Positions 9,809 to 17,738 of a DNA stretch of 64,000 bases are shown one piece after another (the stretch's first letter is position 1; each line of letters begins with the position of its first letter). Source of the stretch: JARRKC01 sp037388505. GTDB lineage: Bacteria; Acidobacteriota; UBA6911; RPQK01; JAPXNP01. Below the pieces are notes generated by a model. The model was not told the DNA's origin. It worked only from the letters and a program-made list of their open reading frames with translations, and made no database searches. The position numbers were made by a program, and so were the translations under genes. Location of the stretch: NCBI GenBank assembly GCA_037388505.1, contig JARRKC010000004.1, forward strand, positions 248,001-312,000. Reading direction: 5' to 3'.

Positions 9809-10593
9809 CCGTCATGACTTTGAGCATCGAAGTTACTAAACTCAGCAAGAACTACGGCCGGACGGAGGCACTGAAGGGTCTGAGCTTCTCGGTCGCACCC
9901 GGTTCCATTTATGGCGTCATCGGTCCGAACGGAGCAGGCAAGACGACGACGCTTTCGATCCTTGCCGGCCTGCGCACGCCCACTTCCGGGACCGTCCGAA
10001 TCTTGGGCGTAGAGGTGCGACCGAACCATCCGGAACTGATGTCCCGAATCGGGTTCTTCTCGCCTCAGTTTGGAATGTTCGATTATCTGAAGGGCTACGA
10101 GATTCTCTCGACCTGCGGTCTCATGCACGGCCTTTCGGTGGCAGAAACGAATCGCCGCGCGACGGATCTGCTCGAACTGCTGGACCTGAAGGCGGCGGCC
10201 TCACACTTCATCTATCAGTACTCCCAGGGGATGCAGCTCAAACTCGGGTTGGCCTGTGCTCTCATCCATGCCCCGGAAGTACTCTTTCTGGACGAGCCCT
10301 TCGGAGGTCTCGACAATACTTCGGTTTATCGGCTGATCGTGACCCTGCGTCACATGGTCTCGCGGGGCAAAACAGTCCTACTGACTTCACACGACCTGGG
10401 CCAAGTCGAGCGGGTTTGCGACCACGTTGGAGTCCTGCACGAGGGCGTCTTGAAGCACGAGGCTCGGCTCTCGGCATCGCGCACGGATCCTCAGTCGCAA
10501 CAACCAGCATCGAACGACCGGGCCCCCTCACTCGAATCGCTCCTGTGGGACGTCGTCGGTGTCCCGCAGGTAGTCGAACTCAGCTGGCTGTGA
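9805..10593 (+). CDS. ABC transporter ATP-binding protein
   Basis: The nucleotide-binding subunit of an ABC exporter, 262 residues. Walker A is GPNGAGKTT (residues 40-48), the Q-loop is near FFSPQFGMF, the signature is a divergent YSQGMQLKL in place of LSGGQ, Walker B is EVLFLDEPFGGLD, and the switch histidine is in LLTSHD. The Gln and Met in the signature resemble ABC-2 exporter ATPases. Translation is coupled to the preceding permease gene through the ATGA overlap. The C-terminal 50 residues are unlike the core and may be a small regulatory tail. The exported substrate is not shown. Confidence 0.93.
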   Translation: MTVMTLSIEVTKLSKNYGRTEALKGLSFSVAPGSIYGVIGPNGAGKTTTLSILAGLRTPTSGTVRILGVEVRPNHPELMSRIGFFSPQFGMFDYLKGYEILSTCGLMHGLSVAETNRRATDLLELLDLKAAASHFIYQYSQGMQLKLGLACALIHAPEVLFLDEPFGGLDNTSVYRLIVTLRHMVSRGKTVLLTSHDLGQVERVCDHVGVLHEGVLKHEARLSASRTDPQSQQPASNDRAPSLESLLWDVVGVPQVVELSWL

Positions 10594-10836
10594 ATCACTG
10601 AACCTCCGCAAGTGAGGGTGTGCCACAGGATGAGCTGGTGAGGATGGAGCGGAACGACCCGTCATCCCGCTGACCGGCGAAGCTTCGTTCCAGGAGCCCC
10701 CCATGAGCGCAAACGTTGATAACCCCACTCGAGCCGGCTTTCGGGCGTTCGACTTTCGTGACCTGCGGCAACACCCAAAGCCTACAAGACCGGTTCGCCC
10801 CTTTCTTCGAACGGCTCTTGGTCTCAGAATGGTGGC

Positions 10837-11757
10837 ATGCCCGAGTTGCCGGACGTCGAGGTCTACGTGAAGGCGCTTCGACGGTTCGTCGTCGGAAGGC
10901 GGCTCCGGAGCGTTCGGCTGCAGAGTCCGTTCCTGTTGCGTTCCGTGACGCCGAGCCTTGACGAGACGGTCGGACTCACGGTGGTCTCGATTCGCCGCAT
11001 GGGCAAACGCATTGTCATGGCTCTCGAAGGGGACTATTTCCTGGTCCTGCACCTGATGATTGCCGGACGGCTTCGTTGGAAGAAACCGGGCACGGCGGTC
11101 CCTCGGCGCTGGGGTCTGGCGGCGTTCGATTTCGAAAACGGAACGCTCCTGTTCACCGAAGCAGGATCGATAAAGCGGGCGTCCCTTCATGTCGTGCAGG
11201 GTGAGAAAGCTTTGCGGGAGCACGACCCTGGAGGGCTGGAGATCCTCGACGCCAACTTCAGCCAATTCGATCGCGTGCTGCGCAGTGAGAACCACACGCT
11301 CAAGCGAGCGTTGACCGATCCGAGTTTGTTCAGTGGCGTCGGCAACGCCTATTCGGACGAGATTCTGCATGCGGCGGGACTCTCTCCCCTCCAGCGAACC
11401 GCCAACTTGACCGAAGAGCAGAGCCGGCGCCTGTTCGAGGCCTGCCGGAAGACCCTCAGTACGTGGACGGAAAGGCTGCTCGCCGACACGGGCGACCGCT
11501 TTCCGGAGAAAGTCACTGCATTCCGGGCAGGTATGACGGTCCATGGGAGATACCGCCAACCCTGCCCGGTTTGTTCGACTCCGATTCAACGCATCGTCTA
11601 CGCGGACAGTGAGTCGAACTATTGCCCCCAGTGCCAGACCGAGGGGAGGCTGCTGGCCGACCGTGTGCTCTCCCAACTGCTCCGTCAGGACTGGCCGAAG
11701 ACCTGGGAAGACCTCGAAAAACGGCGATCGTCAAGCTCCGCGAAAGAAGACGAATAA
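10837..11757 (+). CDS. Fpg/Nei family DNA glycosylase/AP lyase
   Basis: A base-excision repair enzyme that removes oxidised bases and cuts the abasic site. It begins MPELPDVE, so after Met removal Pro1 (the Schiff-base nucleophile) and Glu2 are exposed. The helix-two-turn-helix region is around HTLKRALTDPSLFSGVGNAYSDEIL with the conserved Asn, and the C-terminal zinc finger has CPVC and CPQC pairs. The conserved Lys of the N-terminal domain lies in MGKRIVMAL. Length (306 residues) is slightly longer than usual because of a Lys/Glu-rich tail. It has a weak ribosome-binding site and stands as a single gene after the ABC pair. Whether it prefers purines (Fpg) or pyrimidines (Nei) cannot be decided by eye. 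Confidence 0.92.
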   Translation: MPELPDVEVYVKALRRFVVGRRLRSVRLQSPFLLRSVTPSLDETVGLTVVSIRRMGKRIVMALEGDYFLVLHLMIAGRLRWKKPGTAVPRRWGLAAFDFENGTLLFTEAGSIKRASLHVVQGEKALREHDPGGLEILDANFSQFDRVLRSENHTLKRALTDPSLFSGVGNAYSDEILHAAGLSPLQRTANLTEEQSRRLFEACRKTLSTWTERLLADTGDRFPEKVTAFRAGMTVHGRYRQPCPVCSTPIQRIVYADSESNYCPQCQTEGRLLADRVLSQLLRQDWPKTWEDLEKRRSSSSAKEDE

Positions 11758-12066
11758 ACGGTCTCCCCCTTCGAACGTATCGCGAAACGCGCCCTTCTCC
11801 GCGTCGTCGGGGACTGTGGCGAAAGTGCAGAATCTGCAATCCCGTCACAGTCGATCCCGGGGGTTCCCGCGCTCTTGTCCGCCCAGAGGCGTTTTGCGGG
11901 CCTGGAATGGGTCGTTCCAGGGCCGGGTGCTTCGGAATGCAACGTGCATCTCTCCTTATTGCTGAAGTTTGAATGACAGCTATTTCTGAGGAGTGCTGCG
12001 GTGATCTACGGATTACGAAAGGCAGCCCCCTTAGAGCTTGGCTGCCGTAAATGAAGGAGATAGATC
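11758..12066 (+). other. Non-coding gap with a stem-loop before the SPW gene
   Basis: No convincing gene is seen. A perfect 7-base-pair stem, GGCAGCC (12021-12027) with GGCTGCC (12040-12046) and a 12-base loop, lies in the probable leader of the next gene, a few bases before its AAGGAGA site. It may terminate upstream transcription or shape the leader; this is inferred. Confidence 0.35.
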
Positions 12067-12384
12067 ATGAAATGGCTAACAGGACTTTTGGGCATTTGGA
12101 CGATAGTGATTCCGTTCCTGCGGATGGGACATGCAGGTGACCTTTGGGCCAACCTGCTGACGGGATTTTTCCTGGCGATCTTTGGCTTCTCTATGGTTCG
12201 AGACGTGCCCGGCCGCGGCTGGATTACAGGCCTGATCGGGATCTGGCTGTTCATCTCGGCCTTTCTGGCACCAATTACCATGGGGACGGGGATTTTCTGG
12301 AACAACATCATCCTCGGATTCATCATTGCGGTGATGGACTTTTCCGCTCCGCAGCATCCGACCCAGCACCCATCTGCGGCCTAA
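12067..12384 (+). CDS. SPW-repeat membrane protein
   Basis: A small inner-membrane protein of 105 residues with four hydrophobic helices arranged as two similar halves. WLTGLLGIWTIVIPFL in the first half matches WITGLIGIWLFISAFL in the second, and each half continues with a W-x-N...GF..A element. This internal duplication is what defines SPW-repeat proteins, whose function is unknown. The start is well supported by AAGGAGA seven bases upstream. It is flanked by strong stem-loops on both sides, suggesting a monocistronic transcript. Confidence 0.8.
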   Translation: MKWLTGLLGIWTIVIPFLRMGHAGDLWANLLTGFFLAIFGFSMVRDVPGRGWITGLIGIWLFISAFLAPITMGTGIFWNNIILGFIIAVMDFSAPQHPTQHPSAA

Positions 12385-12394
12385 TGCTTTGAAA

Positions 12395-12421
12395 GGGGCC
12401 GGCCGCGGCGCCGGCCGCCCC
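12395..12421 (+). terminator. GC-rich hairpin after the SPW gene
   Basis: GGGGC-GGCCG pairs with CGGCC-GCCCC with one bulged C and a six-base loop, ten bases after the SPW stop. There is no T-tract, so it may be a stabilising 3' hairpin rather than a classical terminator. Confidence 0.45.
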
Positions 12422-12467
12422 GGCCTCAAGACTCGGACCGCACTGGAATTCAAACCCGCCTCCCAAA

Positions 12468-13112
12468 CTAACAGCCGCTGATCCGGCTGACTCTGATGCC
12501 GGATGCCGGGTCGGCAAGATCGGTCAGGGCGAAGCCGGCCTGCTCGAGCTCCACGGCTTGACCGGGAAGGTAGGACACCAGCCAGGCAGCTTTCGTGTTC
12601 TCCTCGATCTTGACCCGTACGTTCCCAGTGATCGGTGCATCAAGCGGGCCCAGCGTGTCCACCAGCAGCGGCTTATCTTCCAGACGAAAAGGCCCCTTCA
12701 AGGATTCGTAGATCTCACCGGGACGCCCTCCGCGAAAGATTAGCGGCGGCGCAAAGCTGCCTTCGGCCATCACGCAGCAAGGACAGGCAATGCGGAGCGA
12801 AAGGCAGTTGTTCAGGTCGACGAGGGGATGGATCGACGGCAAAGCATCCCCTTTCAGGACTCTTCGGAGCAGGGCTTCGGACGCCGGCCGATACCGCGTC
12901 GGATCCGTGCCGGCGGCCCGGAAGAGCTTCCTCATCTCGGCTACGGGCGGATAGGAGGAAAGCCTCTCCAAATCCAACCGCCCTTGGACCTCGGTCTCGG
13001 CCTGACGAAGGCGTTTTCCCCAGTCACCCGGAGAGCGATTCCACTCCAGGTAGGCCCAGAAAAGCAACCAACCGTCGAGTTCCTTGCTTACCGAGAAGGG
13101 CGGCTTATTCAC
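12468..13112 (-). CDS. B3/4 (tRNA-synthetase editing-like) domain protein
   Basis: A free-standing B3/B4-domain protein, 214 residues. The domain is otherwise part of the phenylalanyl-tRNA synthetase beta subunit, where it takes part in editing. The diagnostic stretch is RPASEALLRRVLKG, then LPSIHPLVDLNNCLSLRI. Start is GTG at 13110-13112. Proteins of this kind are often proposed to act on misacylated tRNA or free amino acids, but that is not shown for this one. It is convergent with the SPW gene and lies downstream of the two VWFA genes on the same strand, 108 bases away. Confidence 0.82.
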   Translation of the reverse strand: MNKPPFSVSKELDGWLLFWAYLEWNRSPGDWGKRLRQAETEVQGRLDLERLSSYPPVAEMRKLFRAAGTDPTRYRPASEALLRRVLKGDALPSIHPLVDLNNCLSLRIACPCCVMAEGSFAPPLIFRGGRPGEIYESLKGPFRLEDKPLLVDTLGPLDAPITGNVRVKIEENTKAAWLVSYLPGQAVELEQAGFALTDLADPASGIRVSRISGC

Positions 13113-13220
13113 GTCAGGAAATCCTACCGGTTCAGAGACTCAGGTTTTCGTCACTGGATTTTCGCCCTCGAATCAGCGAGATCTTACGTCCGTTTGCTCG
13201 TCCGCCGCAGAGAGAGAACC

Positions 13221-14156
13221 TTAGGAGCCACCGGGCTTGGCCTGCCTTGGCTCCAAGGAAACGGTGCTTATCGTGAACCGGACCTTCTTTCCCCGAACCC
13301 TGACCTTCAGGTCGTCACGTTCTAATACCTTCGCCTCTTCGGGCCGAAACCCAAGCACATATTCGTGTTCCTGCTCACTGAGGAACCATCTCACTGCGAC
13401 GGCCAGCCCTTCCCGATTCAACTTCGGAACAAGCAGGATTGAACCGCCCGTATTTCCGGTCAGTCGCCGTAGCATCCGCAAGTCCCGGTCGTCCTCTCGG
13501 GTAGGATCGATCACACACAGCCGCGCCCCGCTGCCCGCGACGCGTCCCTGGGTTTCCTTGCTGCTGTAGAGACTTCCCATGTCGTCGCCATCGGAAACCA
13601 GGATCATCAGGCGTCGCCCGTACGCTGCTCGATTGTGCAAGAGTTCCGCTGCAACCAGCAGGGCATCCTGAATCGAACTGGATCGAACTCCGGCCGGGTC
13701 TCGGAGTTGCTCCAACAGCCCCCCGCTGGGCAGGATCGGCTCCACATCCTCGAATCTCTTGGTCAGCGCTATTTCACCGGCAAAGGTCAGGATTAGCGTC
13801 TCACCGCATTGCTTCGTCAGATCGTTTAGAAGGTCCACGACCTCTCGAGCAGCGGGCAATCCGGCGTGGCGTACGGACCCGCTCAGATCCAGCACCAAGG
13901 CCACGCTCACCGAGTCCGGCTGATCACTGAAGTACTCGATGGGCCGCTGCTGCTGTCGTTCGAACAGCTCGAAATCATCCCTCTGGAGCCCGGTGATCAG
14001 ATTGCGGCCCCACTTGTCGGTAACGATCACCCGGAGGTAGAGCATGTCGGCTTTTGGAATCTCGGCACAAATAACGCAGGTGGCCAGAGCAGCGACCACG
14101 GTTGAACCGAGAAGCCGTTCAATCAATGTGTTCCAACCGCGGAATTCAGACTTCAT
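13221..14156 (-). CDS. VWFA-related acidobacterial domain protein (copy 1)
   Basis: A secreted or membrane-anchored von Willebrand A protein of the group characteristic of Acidobacteriota. Start at 14154-14156 gives MKSEFRGWNTLIERLL and then a hydrophobic export segment ending near CAEIPKAD. The N-terminal module (LRVIVTDKWGRNLITGLQRD followed by DFELFE) is the family hallmark. The A domain contains the metal-site motif DLSGS and later VSDGDD. C-terminal residues include FRPEEAKVLERDDLKVRVRG, a typical closing strand. It is a diverged tandem duplicate of the next gene upstream (28-base gap) and both probably share a transcript. Function of the family is unknown; binding or assembly at the cell surface is plausible. 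Confidence 0.88.
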   Translation of the reverse strand: MKSEFRGWNTLIERLLGSTVVAALATCVICAEIPKADMLYLRVIVTDKWGRNLITGLQRDDFELFERQQQRPIEYFSDQPDSVSVALVLDLSGSVRHAGLPAAREVVDLLNDLTKQCGETLILTFAGEIALTKRFEDVEPILPSGGLLEQLRDPAGVRSSSIQDALLVAAELLHNRAAYGRRLMILVSDGDDMGSLYSSKETQGRVAGSGARLCVIDPTREDDRDLRMLRRLTGNTGGSILLVPKLNREGLAVAVRWFLSEQEHEYVLGFRPEEAKVLERDDLKVRVRGKKVRFTISTVSLEPRQAKPGGS

Positions 14157-14184
14157 ACTGAGCCGCCCGAGACTACCTCCAGAT

Positions 14185-15105
14185 TCAGCCAGGATTCGAC
14201 GTCGCTGTACGCTCGGGCTTGAGCGGGCTGACCAGAAACCGGGCATGGTGACCCTTTACCCGGACCCTGACCCTGACATCTCTGTGCCGAAGACCGGCCG
14301 ACTCCTTCGGCCGGAAACCGAGTACGTATTCATTCGCCTGGGCGAAGAGAAGCCACCGTACCCCTTCTGTAAGGTTCTCCGCACGGAAGTTCGGGGCATG
14401 AACAACCCATCCTCCACTTTCGGGTACCAGCCTTCGAATCGTGGGGAAGGCGCCGGCCGAGATTGGATACGGTACAACAGCACAGAGACGTGCGCCGCAG
14501 GCTCCGAACCGCTCCGCAAGTTCCCGGGCGGAGTAACGACTCTTGTGGTCCTGCGCGTCGGAAATCAGGACGATCAGCCGACGCCAGTTGTGTGCTTCCC
14601 GCTCCATCCGCTCCGCTGCGATGATCAACGCGTCGATCACCGACGAAGTGGTTCTGCCGGACCGGTCTTGCAGGGCTTCAACAAGGCCCCTTGCCGGCAG
14701 CTCAAGGCGGGGATCCCCGAACCTCCTGTGCACGAAGAATCCGCCGGCGAAGCTCAAGATGAGCGTCTCTCCCAGATTCGACGGGACTGCATCATTGACG
14801 GCCCTGAGTGCCTCCTTTCCCTCGGGCATTCCGAAGTCCTCCATGGACTTGCTGAGATCCAGCACGATGGCCAGACTCACCGGGGCAGGCCGGTCGTCGA
14901 AGTATTGGATGGTTCGGCGCTGCTTGTGCTCGTAGATCTCGAACTGCTCTTTCTTCAGACCTGTGGCGACTGTCCGGCCGAAGTTTTTCGTCACGACGAC
15001 GCGCAGGTAGGTCAAACCATCAGAAGAGGCCGCCAAAACGAGACTGCAGTGAGCCAAGATGACGACGGTAAGCACTCTCAGAGCCCGGGTCACCCAAATC
15101 CGCAT
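14185..15105 (-). CDS. VWFA-related acidobacterial domain protein (copy 2)
   Basis: Paralogue of the downstream gene and colinear with it: LRVVVTKNFGRTVATGLKKE matches the other copy's N-terminal module, DLSKS is the metal-site motif, LISDAQD matches VSDGDD, and the closing strand reads GLRHRDVRVRVRVKG. The ATG at 15103-15105 is preferred over a TTG seven codons earlier because it has GAGG in front and gives a clean signal sequence (MRIWVTRALRVLTVVILAH). The C-terminus ends in a short Arg/Thr-rich tail. The metal site has Lys at the middle position (DLSKS against DLSGS), which still keeps the D-x-S-x-S pattern. No partner protein is obvious from the neighbours. Confidence 0.87.
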   Translation of the reverse strand: MRIWVTRALRVLTVVILAHCSLVLAASSDGLTYLRVVVTKNFGRTVATGLKKEQFEIYEHKQRRTIQYFDDRPAPVSLAIVLDLSKSMEDFGMPEGKEALRAVNDAVPSNLGETLILSFAGGFFVHRRFGDPRLELPARGLVEALQDRSGRTTSSVIDALIIAAERMEREAHNWRRLIVLISDAQDHKSRYSARELAERFGACGARLCAVVPYPISAGAFPTIRRLVPESGGWVVHAPNFRAENLTEGVRWLLFAQANEYVLGFRPKESAGLRHRDVRVRVRVKGHHARFLVSPLKPERTATSNPG

Positions 15106-15235
15106 ATGCCTCAGGAGCCTTCTCAAACCGAGCCTCGAAACCCGCAGTCGACCTTACTTAGACGACAGCGGGTCGACTATTGCGAGCCTCCACTGTACCT
15201 CAAATGTGGGAGAGAGAAAACCCTGATTCACCTGC

Positions 15236-16444
15236 TCAGAAACGAAAGCCCGTGCTGAAATTGGCCCTCACGGAATGATCGAGATCGTAGGCGAGGTCAA
15301 CGTTGAATCCGAGCCCGAGGACGAAAAGCCAGAAGCCTCCTCCGACGCCGTTGTGAAACCGGCTGTCGCCCAGTGATCTTCCATGGTTGTAGGCCGTTCC
15401 CGTATCGAAGAAGAGATCCCATCCTCCTCGGTAGAGTTTCCCGGGGGGCGTCAACGGAACACGCAGTTCGATCGACGCCAGGGCGGCGTTGTCGCCGACG
15501 AACCGGCCCGCCGAGTATCCCCGTAGCGTCGCCCCACCGCCGATGAACGGCTTGAGATAGTCGGGAAGCGCACCCGTGCTCTGCAGGAGCAGCACCTGAC
15601 CCGCCAGAACCGAACGGCCGATGAATGCTTTGTAACCTCGCAGATCGATCGTAAACCGGTTGACTCCGGGACGACTCGTGGAGTCGCCAAAGGCCAAATG
15701 GTGCCAGTCCGCTCCGGCGTAAACCGCGTCGCGCGGAAGGATGGTTGTGCGGCGCGTGTCCAGAGCGGCTCCCGCTCCCAGCGAAGAGAAATGCTCGTCC
15801 GCTCCTCCGAACGAGACACCCGACCAACCGGTATTCAAACCATAGCGGAAGCGGTCGATGCGTTTTTCGAGGCCAGCCTCGAATTCGCTGCGCCGATCGA
15901 CGATCTCGAAGGCGGGATTGGTCCTCCTGCGGATTCGAGCTGCCCCCACGGCGTAGTCGGCAATGCCAAGGTGCACGGGGAATCGAAACTCGGAGGCTGC
16001 CTCCCGGACACCGCCCCACGTCAGAGGGAAGGAGATCCTTTCGCCGACGCCCAGCATATCCTCGAACGTCGTCCGCCCTCCGTAAGTGAAGCCATATTCG
16101 TCCGTGTAATGCAGGATCGGGAAGAACTGGATCTTCTTGGACAGCGGCACCTTTTCTCTGACTCCGATGACAAGGAAGACGTCGTCTCCCTGTTCGAGAG
16201 ACCGGTAGCGCTTTCGGATTTCAACGGACTCGAAAAGACCGCTGCTGAGAAGTCGCCGGCGAGTCTGCTGCAGGTCCGTTTCGGAAACCGACATTCCCGG
16301 TTTCAGGTCCGCCATCTGCCGAAGCTCGTCGTCCGGAATCGAATAGTTTCCTTGAAAGCGAATACCGACAATCCGAACATCGGCGAGGCAGAACGAGAGG
16401 AAGCAGAGTGTAGTCGCAATCTGGAAAAGACATCGCTTCATCAT
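15236..16444 (-). CDS. Omp85/D15-type outer-membrane protein with one POTRA domain
   Basis: An outer-membrane beta-barrel protein, 402 residues. A signal peptide (MMKRCLFQIATTLCFLSFCLA) is followed by a single POTRA domain (VRIVGIRFQGNYSIPDDELR to FESVEIRKRY) and then a surface-antigen barrel. It ends STGFRF, with the terminal Phe that marks barrel proteins for BAM insertion. One POTRA and about 400 residues make it shorter than BamA, closer to TamA-like or patatin-type Omp85 relatives. It starts one base after the stop of the preceding periplasmic gene, so the two form an operon. Role is likely in outer-membrane assembly or secretion of a partner; the partner is not known. Confidence 0.88.
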   Translation of the reverse strand: MMKRCLFQIATTLCFLSFCLADVRIVGIRFQGNYSIPDDELRQMADLKPGMSVSETDLQQTRRRLLSSGLFESVEIRKRYRSLEQGDDVFLVIGVREKVPLSKKIQFFPILHYTDEYGFTYGGRTTFEDMLGVGERISFPLTWGGVREAASEFRFPVHLGIADYAVGAARIRRRTNPAFEIVDRRSEFEAGLEKRIDRFRYGLNTGWSGVSFGGADEHFSSLGAGAALDTRRTTILPRDAVYAGADWHHLAFGDSTSRPGVNRFTIDLRGYKAFIGRSVLAGQVLLLQSTGALPDYLKPFIGGGATLRGYSAGRFVGDNAALASIELRVPLTPPGKLYRGGWDLFFDTGTAYNHGRSLGDSRFHNGVGGGFWLFVLGLGFNVDLAYDLDHSVRANFSTGFRF

Positions 16445-16445
16445 T

Positions 16446-17309
16446 TCAGGGAGAGGGCGGCTGATCGGTTGTCTTCGGCGTGGGCGTCTCGAACTTCATG
16501 CGCACCTTCACGTCCGCCTCCCGGTAGTCGAAGAACTTCCGTTCGTACCTGACGCTGAGGGAAGCCGCCGCTGTCGAGACCTTCCCCGTGGCCATGATCT
16601 CCCGGGGCAACCAGACATTGGAGACCGGTTTGTCCATGATCAGACTGGCGCGGATGTCGTCGACTCGAACCAGCCATCGATAGGGGAGAAACTCCAGACC
16701 GACGTTGTCGAAGGTCATTTTGACGATCTGGTGCTCGTCGGGAAGGATCCAGAGCTTGACCCGGGAAGTCTTCTCGAACGCCTGCTCGAACTCCCCTTCG
16801 GCGTCCTCATCACCTTTGTCTTCTCTGTCGGCGCGTTCCTCATCCTCGAACAGATGCTTCGGGTAGTACTCGACAACGAGAGCGTCTCGTCCCTCGAATT
16901 TCTCTCTTCCCGCCAGGAAGTAGTTTCCCGGCTCGAATTTGAATCCGAAGAAGTTCTCGCGAGAGAGCGGCTGTTTCTTCTTTCTTTCCTGCGGGTCCCA
17001 CTTCTGTTCCGGACCATTCACTTTGACGCCATCGGAGCGGACCAGGCGGCGAACCAGATTACCGCCGCGGTAGTACCAGTCGTACTCCTTGCGAAAGCTC
17101 TCCTCCGCTGCGATGTCGAATCCTTGCAGTTCGAGATCCTCCTTCTCCCGGAAGATGAAGTCTTGGACCTGCTTCCAGTTCGCCTCCCGGTGTTCGAGGA
17201 CCTGCTGCATGAACGTGTCGAGATCCGTCTCCGGCGTATTGACCGATGCCGTTTCCTGCGCAACCGCCAGCCCACCCAGACAGAACAGGATCAAGATCAG
17301 TCGATTCAT
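16446..17309 (-). CDS. Exported protein, possible lipoprotein-sorting (LolA/RseB-like) fold
   Basis: A secreted protein of about 287 residues with signal peptide MNRLILILFCLGGLAVAQ, likely periplasmic. The start at 17307-17309 is chosen because of this signal sequence and a GGAAGAG site upstream. It is very rich in charged residues; a long acidic stretch follows FEDEERADREDKGDEDAEGE. The alternating strand pattern (VKLWILPDEHQIVKMTF; WLPREIMATGKVS) resembles outer-membrane lipoprotein-sorting and MucB/RseB-like domains, but no exact family was recognised. It is the first gene of a tight pair with the Omp85 protein. Confidence 0.65.
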   Translation of the reverse strand: MNRLILILFCLGGLAVAQETASVNTPETDLDTFMQQVLEHREANWKQVQDFIFREKEDLELQGFDIAAEESFRKEYDWYYRGGNLVRRLVRSDGVKVNGPEQKWDPQERKKKQPLSRENFFGFKFEPGNYFLAGREKFEGRDALVVEYYPKHLFEDEERADREDKGDEDAEGEFEQAFEKTSRVKLWILPDEHQIVKMTFDNVGLEFLPYRWLVRVDDIRASLIMDKPVSNVWLPREIMATGKVSTAAASLSVRYERKFFDYREADVKVRMKFETPTPKTTDQPPSP

Positions 17310-17391
17310 CGTTCTCTTCCACAGACGGGAATCTTCCGGGATTGGTTTAGTCCCACTCCTCAAAAGGTCCCAGACGGCAAATAAAAGTTCT

Positions 17392-17432
17392 TCTTCATAG
17401 GCAGTTACGAAGCCATTTCGTGCGTGTCACCA
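17392..17432 (+). repeat. Dispersed repeat, copy upstream of the lasso cluster
   Basis: About 40 bases that match the arms of the inverted-repeat element at 22028-22349. Shared blocks are TTCAT-GGCA, TTACGAAGCC and CGTGTCACC; roughly 32 of 38 positions agree with the right arm. It lies 85 bases before the precursor gene. Confidence 0.7.
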
Positions 17433-17516
17433 AACCGAGATACTCCCGGCCCGGCGGCTTTCGTCCGAGATGCCGGCCCAAATTCCTTCTTGTGACGTCG
17501 GGTTCGGAGCGTTAAG

Positions 17517-17717
17517 ATGTGCCCGATGTCGAAACCGGAAGCTCGAACAGAACACAGATCTTCACAGGAATACACGCACGTCGAGAACAGCCCGGTGAAA
17601 GAAGGTCGGCGAGTGCAACGATGGCATCGTCCGACGGTGAAGAAGCTGGCGGTGAGGCAGACGGCGACGGGTCACTTCGCACCGGGCCCGTATGACGGCA
17701 GCATCAGCTACTCTTGA
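17517..17717 (+). CDS. Lasso peptide precursor
   Basis: A 66-residue precursor peptide. The C-terminal part reads as a leader W-H-R-P-T-V-K-K-L-A-V-R-Q-T-A-T followed by the candidate core GHFAPGPYDGSISYS. The W-x-x-P element, the Leu five residues later and the Thr near the cleavage site match the leaders of paeninodin-type precursors. If Gly is residue 1, Asp sits at position 9, giving a nine-residue Gly1-Asp9 macrolactam ring and a six-residue tail GSISYS. The leader Thr is then at -3, not the usual -2; cutting one residue earlier restores -2 but puts Asp at position 10. The core ends in Ser, the known target of the lasso HPr-kinase family, and has two Tyr that could be sulfated. Start ATG has GGAG seven bases upstream; an in-frame ATG three codons later is possible. 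It is the first gene of a five- or six-gene operon. Confidence 0.75.
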   Translation: MCPMSKPEARTEHRSSQEYTHVENSPVKEGRRVQRWHRPTVKKLAVRQTATGHFAPGPYDGSISYS

Positions 17718-17738
17718 ACGGGTGAGTTCGGATCGCTC

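Noticed and set aside
14044..15258. A 404-codon plus-strand frame opposite the VWFA genes
   Set aside because: Shadow of the minus-strand VWFA protein, whose motifs are intact.
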